Source of the DNA: Desulfovibrio sp.
GTDB lineage: Bacteria > Desulfobacterota > Desulfovibrionia > Desulfovibrionales > Desulfovibrionaceae
NCBI GenBank assembly: GCA_020217165.1
Contig: JAIWOE010000055.1
Coordinates: 1 to 18,982 of the forward strand
Direction: 5' to 3'
DNA length: 18,982 nucleotides
Positions 15,066 through 18,982 of this stretch are shown one piece after another. Both the position numbers and the translations under genes were made by a program. The notes below the pieces were generated by a model, which did not search any database, was not told where the DNA came from, and saw only the letters and a list, made by a program, of their open reading frames with translations. Positions within the stretch are counted from its first letter, which is position 1; every line of letters starts with the position of its first letter.

Positions 15066-15410
15066 CTATTTTTTGGCAAACTGGTCAAAGGCCTCCAGGG
15101 CGCGGGAGGAGTACACCAGGGCCGCCCCGGCGTTCAGGGCCGTGGCCATGGCCAGGGTTTCCAGCAGTTCTTCGCGATTAGCCCCCAGCTCCACAGCCTT
15201 GGACGCATGCACGGCGATGCAGGTATCGCACCGGGTGGTCACGGCCACTGCCAGGGCGATGAGCTCCCGGGTCTTGCCATCCAGGGCGCCCTTGCTTTCG
15301 GCACCGGCTTCAATGGCTTGCAACCCCTGCAGCATCTTGGGGTTGTCCTTGGCCAGGGCACCAATGGCGCCGAAGGCATCCTTGAGAAAGTCCGGCCAGT
15401 TGTTGAGCAT
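15066..15410 (-). CDS. Carboxymuconolactone decarboxylase / AhpD-like protein
   Basis: Role: this family includes alkylhydroperoxidases with a CxxC-His redox centre, and lactone decarboxylases; small single-domain members are usually thiol peroxidase-like. Seen (114 residues): the motif TRCDTCIAVHASKA with C61, C64 and H68 preceded by E49. The spacings (12, 3 and 4) equal those of the AhpD catalytic set Glu118/Cys130/Cys133/His137. The rest is the usual all-alpha fold. Start: ATG 15410 has AAAGGAG 6 nt upstream; ATG 15416 sits directly against that site and was rejected. It has its own terminator, and pgi lies 121 nt upstream. The substrate is unknown; a role in oxidative defence of an anaerobe is inference. 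Confidence 0.88.
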   Translation of the reverse strand: MLNNWPDFLKDAFGAIGALAKDNPKMLQGLQAIEAGAESKGALDGKTRELIALAVAVTTRCDTCIAVHASKAVELGANREELLETLAMATALNAGAALVYSSRALEAFDQFAKK

Positions 15411-15531
15411 ATCCATCTCCTTTACGGGATGCGCCGCCCGAATCCCATGGCTGGGATCCTGCCTGAATCCATCTGATTTTGCCAGCGGCTCGTGTCGTAT
15501 CAGCGAAATACACGAACATGAAATCACAACG

Positions 15532-17190
15532 CTAGCGGCGATGGGCGCGGAACCACTCCATCAGGCCGGTGGTGGAAGAATCATGCCCGGTCGCAGGAGC
15601 CTCACTGCGCAATTCATGTTCAATGGTTTTAGCCAGTTGCTTGCCCAGCTCCACGCCCATCTGATCGTAGGAATTCACTCCCCAAATGGCCCCCTGCACA
15701 AAGATTTTGTGCTCATAGCAGGCGATGAGTAACCCCAGGGTGCGCGGGGTGAGGATGGGGTAAAAGATGGAGGTGGTGGGCTTGTTGCCGGGGAACACCT
15801 TGTGCGGCGCCAGGCGCTGGGCCTCAGCCTCGGGGTGTCCCGCGGCGCGCAGTTCCTCCAAGGCCTCCTCAAGGGTGCGGCCGCGCATGAGGGCTTCGGT
15901 TTGCGCCAAATAATTGGCGATGAGCAGCAAGTGATGCTCGCCCACGGGATTGAGGGACCGGGCCGGGGCCAGGAAATCGCAGGGGATGAGGCGGTCGCTT
16001 TGATGGATCAGCTGATAGAAGGCATGCTGACCGTTGGTGCCCGGCTCGCCCCAAATGACCGGGCCGGTGGCGTAGTCCACGAATTCCCCGTCCAGGGTGG
16101 TACGCTTGCCGTTGGATTCCATGTCCCCCTGCTGGAAGTAGGCGGCAAATCGGTCCAGGTATTGATCATAGGGCAGAATGGCCTGGGTCTCCGCCCCCCA
16201 GAAGTTCACGTACCAAATGCCCAGAAGGGCCATGAGCATGGGGACGTTCTGCTGTAGGGGGGCGGTGCGGAAATGCTCGTCCATGGCAAAAGCGCCTGCC
16301 AACAGCTCATCAAAGCGATCCGGCCCGATGGCCAGCATGATGGACAACCCGATGGCCGACCACAGGGAATAGCGTCCACCCACCCAGTCCCAGAACTCAA
16401 ACATGTTGGCCGTATCAATGCCGAAGGCGGACACGGCATCCCGATTGGTGGACAACGCCACAAAATGCCGAGCCACGTGGGCGGGGTCTTTGGCGCGCTC
16501 CAGGAACCAGGCCTTGGCCGTGGCGGCGTTGGTCATGGTTTCCTGCGTGGTGAAGGTCTTGGAAGCCACGATGAACAGGGTGGTGGCCGGGTCCAGTCCC
16601 TTGAGGGTTTCCACCACATGGGTGCCATCCACATTGGAAACAAAATGGCAGCGCAGGCGCTCATGACCGTAGTGGGCCAGGGCCCTGGTGACCATGAGGG
16701 GACCGAGATCCGATCCGCCGATGCCGATGTTCACCACGTCGGTGATGGGTGCGCCGGCATAGCCCTGCCACTGCCCGGAGCGGACCTTCTCCGCAAAGGC
16801 GCGCATCCTGGCCAGCACGGCGCGCACGGCGGGCATGGCGTCTTCCAGCTCGCCCGCCTGGTTGCGCGGGCCCATGGGCCGGGGGGATTGATTGCGCAGG
16901 GCCACATGCAGCACGGCGCGGCCTTCGGTAATGTTGATGCGCTCCCCGGCAAACATGGCGTCACGTCGCTCCTCCACCTGGCAATCCGTGGCCAGGGCCT
17001 CCAGGAGCAGGAGCGTGTGATTGGTCACGCGGTGCTTGGAAAAGTCAAAGAGCACGCCGTCCACGGTGCGGGAAAGCTGCGCAAAACGCTGCGGGTCCTG
17101 GGCAAAAAGGTCGCGCATATGCACGCCGGCCAGTTCCTGGGCGTGGGCAGCCAGGGCCTTCCAGCTGTGCAACGAGGTGCGGCTCTGCAT
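15532..17190 (-). CDS. pgi: Glucose-6-phosphate isomerase
   Basis: Role: interconverts glucose 6-phosphate and fructose 6-phosphate in glycolysis/gluconeogenesis. Seen (552 residues): a complete family protein with the sugar-phosphate binding region [10 protein letters not shown], the first signature [14 protein letters not shown]...SKTFTTQET, the base Glu358 in GDMESNGK, His389 in GTNGQHAF, and the C-terminal signature [12 protein letters not shown] with Lys517. These match the rabbit residues E357, H388 and K518 in position. Length is typical of the long bacterial form. Start: ATG 17190 has AGGAG 8 nt upstream; ATG 17196, two codons earlier, is only 2 nt from that site. Long upstream open frame to 17331 has no family similarity. 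Confidence 0.96.
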   Translation of the reverse strand: MQSRTSLHSWKALAAHAQELAGVHMRDLFAQDPQRFAQLSRTVDGVLFDFSKHRVTNHTLLLLEALATDCQVEERRDAMFAGERINITEGRAVLHVALRNQSPRPMGPRNQAGELEDAMPAVRAVLARMRAFAEKVRSGQWQGYAGAPITDVVNIGIGGSDLGPLMVTRALAHYGHERLRCHFVSNVDGTHVVETLKGLDPATTLFIVASKTFTTQETMTNAATAKAWFLERAKDPAHVARHFVALSTNRDAVSAFGIDTANMFEFWDWVGGRYSLWSAIGLSIMLAIGPDRFDELLAGAFAMDEHFRTAPLQQNVPMLMALLGIWYVNFWGAETQAILPYDQYLDRFAAYFQQGDMESNGKRTTLDGEFVDYATGPVIWGEPGTNGQHAFYQLIHQSDRLIPCDFLAPARSLNPVGEHHLLLIANYLAQTEALMRGRTLEEALEELRAAGHPEAEAQRLAPHKVFPGNKPTTSIFYPILTPRTLGLLIACYEHKIFVQGAIWGVNSYDQMGVELGKQLAKTIEHELRSEAPATGHDSSTTGLMEWFRAHRR

Positions 17191-17239
17191 GGGCATTGCT
17201 CCTTTCCAATGTTGAGGGCGTAAGGACTGTGGTGACAGG

Positions 17240-17269
17240 ACTCTAGCGTATTCCGGCAGCAAAGAACAA
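17240..17269 (-). promoter_or_regulatory. Candidate promoter of pgi
   Basis: On the minus strand a -35-like TTGTTC (17264-17269), an 18-bp spacer and -10 TAGAGT (17240-17245) lie about 50 nt before the pgi ATG; the -10 sits within the shared GCTAGAGT motif. Confidence 0.4.
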
Positions 17270-17372
17270 GCGGGACGAGGTACGAAACAGCTTGCCAGAC
17301 GCCGCGAATCTACGTAAGGACCATGCGCCAAAGGGGGCGTGCTGCCCCAAACCTACAGCCGGAGCTCTATCC

Positions 17373-17714
17373 ATGTCTTCCTCCCGTCTGGCGATCCTCT
17401 GGACGTCCAGCGACCGCGAAGTGGCCCTGACCATGGCCTTCATGTATGCCCGCAATTCCAAAACCGAAGGCTGGTGGGAAACCGTCCGCCTGGTGGTCTG
17501 GGGCCCCTCCGCCGAGGTGCTGGCCATGGACCACGACCTGCGCCAGCAGATTCGGGACCTGCGTCAACAGGGTGTCGAGGTATTGGCCTGCAAGGCCTGC
17601 GCCGACCTCTTTGACGTGGCCGACAGGCTGACCTCCCTGGGCGTCACCGTACTGCCCATGGGGCCCGAGTTAACGACCATGCTCAAGGAAGACTGGAAGG
17701 TCCTGACGGTGTAG
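17373..17714 (+). CDS. DsrE-like family protein
   Basis: Seen: 113 residues, no signal peptide or membrane helix. It begins with a strand RLAILWTS, followed by a helix (DREVALTMAFMYARNS), a VRLVVWGPSA strand-turn, a helix with LRQQIRDLRQQG, a VEVLACKACAD strand-loop with Cys73 and Cys76, a helix, and VTVLPMGPELTTML. This alternating alpha/beta order with a Cys in the loop after the third strand is the DsrE/DsrF-type fold. Known: DsrE-like proteins include sulfur carriers, but many small members have no assigned role. Start: ATG 17373 has GGAG 8 nt upstream; the open frame extends to 17292 without support. Divergent from pgi and followed after 54 nt by a small ORF in the same direction. Confidence 0.72.
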   Translation: MSSSRLAILWTSSDREVALTMAFMYARNSKTEGWWETVRLVVWGPSAEVLAMDHDLRQQIRDLRQQGVEVLACKACADLFDVADRLTSLGVTVLPMGPELTTMLKEDWKVLTV

Positions 17715-17768
17715 CCGCCCGTTGCCGGGCCGTCGGACTGCAGTCCCCTGCCCCGCCGAGGCATTGCC

Positions 17769-17939
17769 ATGGACGACCCCATTCGCCGTCCCTCGCCAGA
17801 CTTGTCCGCGCTCCTGGATGCCATCAAGCGTCGCAACAGGGAGGCCCGGGCACAGGATGCCGCGCCCAAGGCCGCCAATCGGCGGGCCCTGGCCCGGGCG
17901 CTGGGCGGCATCTTCGACACACCGCGCGAAGACCGCTGA
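17769..17939 (+). CDS. Small basic hypothetical protein (56 residues)
   Basis: Seen: an ATG with GAGG 7 nt upstream opens a 56-codon frame ending in TGA. The product begins MDDPIRRPSPDLSALLDAIK and is Arg/Ala-rich, with a predicted helical middle (about 10-46) and an acidic/basic tail TPREDR. No signal peptide or cysteine. It is 54 nt downstream of the DsrE-like gene in the same direction and could be cotranscribed. It is too short to assign to a family; the ribosome site and third-position GC preference are the only support. Confidence 0.45.
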   Translation: MDDPIRRPSPDLSALLDAIKRRNREARAQDAAPKAANRRALARALGGIFDTPREDR

Positions 17940-18003
17940 ATCGCTGAATCGGCGGGCGGGTCGGCGGTGTTGTCACCGCATGGGCAGGCGGCTCCCAGGC
18001 ATG

Positions 18004-18610
18004 TCAAGCCTCCGCCTCCGTTGCCTGCTCCAACGCCGTCAGCAGCCGATCCACATCGGCCGGGGTGGTGTAGAGGTGGGGATCGATGCGGATGGAGGTC
18101 CCTCGCACGCTCACGTACACGTTGCGTGCCGCCAGGGCCTTGGCCAGCCCCTGCTTGAACGCAGGCCGGTCATGTGCGGCCCCCTGGCCGTCGGGACCGG
18201 GGCATGGAACCCCATGCCGGCGGCGGCCTCCACCACCAGAGCCATGCCGCGTTCCCGACAGTGGGCGCCAATGCGCACCAGATCCGCCAACGTGGTCTTC
18301 CAGCACCAGCACACACCCCCCCGGCGCCAGGGGAATGTTCCTGGCAGCGATGGCCAGGCCGTGTATGAGGCCGCTGGCACCAGGGCGATGCGCTCGCCGT
18401 CCGCGCCAAAGACCTCCCCGGCCAGGGGGCGGATGCGCTCCAGGGTGGCGAAGAACACCGGGGGGGGGGGGTGATGTGCCAGGGCATGGCCTTGGCCTGC
18501 AGGGCCGCCTCTGCAGCACGGGCGGCGGCGCTGGGCAGGGGGGTGGTGGCGCAGTTGAAATAGGTCACGTCCTCCGGGAGCGGGAACAAATGGCGCTGGG
18601 TGTGCGGCAT
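18004..18610 (-). pseudogene. Decayed class V aminotransferase / cysteine desulfurase-like gene
   Basis: Seen: recognisable family pieces follow one another in different frames. From ATG 18610: MPHTQRHLFPLPEDVTYFNCATTPLPS up to a run of 12 C on the minus strand (18460-18471). The frame then shifts to FFATLERIRPLAGEVFGADGERIALVPAASY, again to GLAIAARNIPLAPGGCVLVLED, then to LVRIGAHCRERGMALVVE, and finally to FKQGLAKALAARNVYVSVRG and DVDRLLTALEQ before TGA at 18004. About 200 codons remain, against some 370-400 in the family, and the segment expected to hold the PLP-binding Lys is missing. Known: intact relatives are PLP enzymes that act on amino acids. Inferred: a pseudogene with several indels and internal deletions. 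The homopolymer shift alone could be an assembly error, but the missing segments could not. Confidence 0.75.
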
Positions 18611-18693
18611 GAAGGATAAAAAGTCCAGCCGGAGAAGGACCGAGAGTTGCCTTCTGCCGCCGGCCTGGATACACACACGGGCAAGGAGCAACC

Positions 18694-18982
18694 ATGCGGT
18701 ATACCATTGCAGTCAACGGCCTGAGCGGGGTGTTTGATCTGGGGCTTCGCCTCTTCCGCAACAATGCCCGGGCGGCGTTGTTGGTGGGGCTGTTGCTGTC
18801 CCTGCCGGGTCTTCTGGCCACGGGATTAGAGTTGATGGATTCGGACCTGCTGGGCGGCACGGTACTGCTGGGCGGCGACACGCTGGACGACGCCATGACC
18901 CCCTCCCCCCCCGGCACCCCCGAGCTCCCCGACATGCCGGGCGGCATGCCCACCCCACCCACCCTCACCCTAAAGTCTTTCC
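18694..18982 (+). CDS. Membrane protein, N-terminal part (runs off window)
   Basis: Seen: ATG 18694 with AGGAG 5 nt upstream; 96 codons are open to the window end. The first residues MRYTIAVNGLSGVFDLGLRLFRNN resemble a cytoplasmic amphipathic start. They are followed by a hydrophobic segment (about 27-44) and a Gly/Asp/Pro-rich stretch encoded by C-rich sequence. Family not recognised. The gene is divergent from the aminotransferase remnant. Long C tracts (from about 18900) make a reading-frame error possible near the end. Confidence 0.6.
   Translation, partial: MRYTIAVNGLSGVFDLGLRLFRNNARAALLVGLLLSLPGLLATGLELMDSDLLGGTVLLGGDTLDDAMTPSPPGTPELPDMPGGMPTPPTLTLKSF

Overview
The window reads as chromosomal DNA from a sulfate-reducing member of the Desulfovibrio group (Desulfobacterota). 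It is GC-rich with strong GGAGG-type ribosome binding sites. It carries a complete, canonically ordered dsrMKJOP operon, the membrane complex that links quinone and periplasmic redox pools to dissimilatory sulfite reduction. The rest looks like ordinary core and signalling genes. I see no transposase, integrase, CRISPR array, tRNA or rRNA. Genus cannot be fixed from the sequence alone.

Layout. 2-1618 (+): 3' part of a zinc-ribbon/PilZ protein, convergent with 1640-3121 (-), a receiver-PAS-histidine kinase. 3357-5853 (-): a three-gene unit of a Pro-rich secreted protein, a BamE-like lipoprotein and an agmatine/peptidylarginine deiminase family enzyme, the last two overlapping by 8 nt. 6045-6551 (+): an RDD membrane protein. 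6727-12325 (+): an RsbRD-N-type sensor protein followed by dsrM, dsrK, dsrJ, dsrO and dsrP with short or overlapping junctions, closed by a textbook terminator at 12352-12383. A promoter candidate lies at 6620-6648. 12512-17190 (-): a small SH3-like protein, a D,D-carboxypeptidase with a C-terminal SPOR domain, an AhpD/CMD-family protein and glucose-6-phosphate isomerase. 17373-17939 (+): a DsrE-like protein and a 56-residue ORF. 18004-18610 (-): a decayed class V aminotransferase. 18694 to the end (+): the start of a membrane protein.

How the parts work together. DsrM and DsrP are quinone-interacting membrane subunits, DsrJ and DsrO are periplasmic redox subunits, and DsrK is the cytoplasmic HdrD-like subunit thought to act on the DsrC trisulfide. 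DsrAB and DsrC are not in the window. The RsbRD-N gene sits under the same apparent promoter, which makes it a candidate regulator or accessory of this complex.

The signals most worth a second look are a 24-bp perfect palindrome inside that gene 151 nt before dsrM, a receiver domain whose phosphoacceptor Asp is Glu, an 8-bp motif (GCTAGAGT) shared by three upstream regions, and an aminotransferase remnant interrupted at a 12-base homopolymer. I found no clearly new multi-gene system; the RsbRD-N/dsr coupling with its internal palindrome is the closest candidate.
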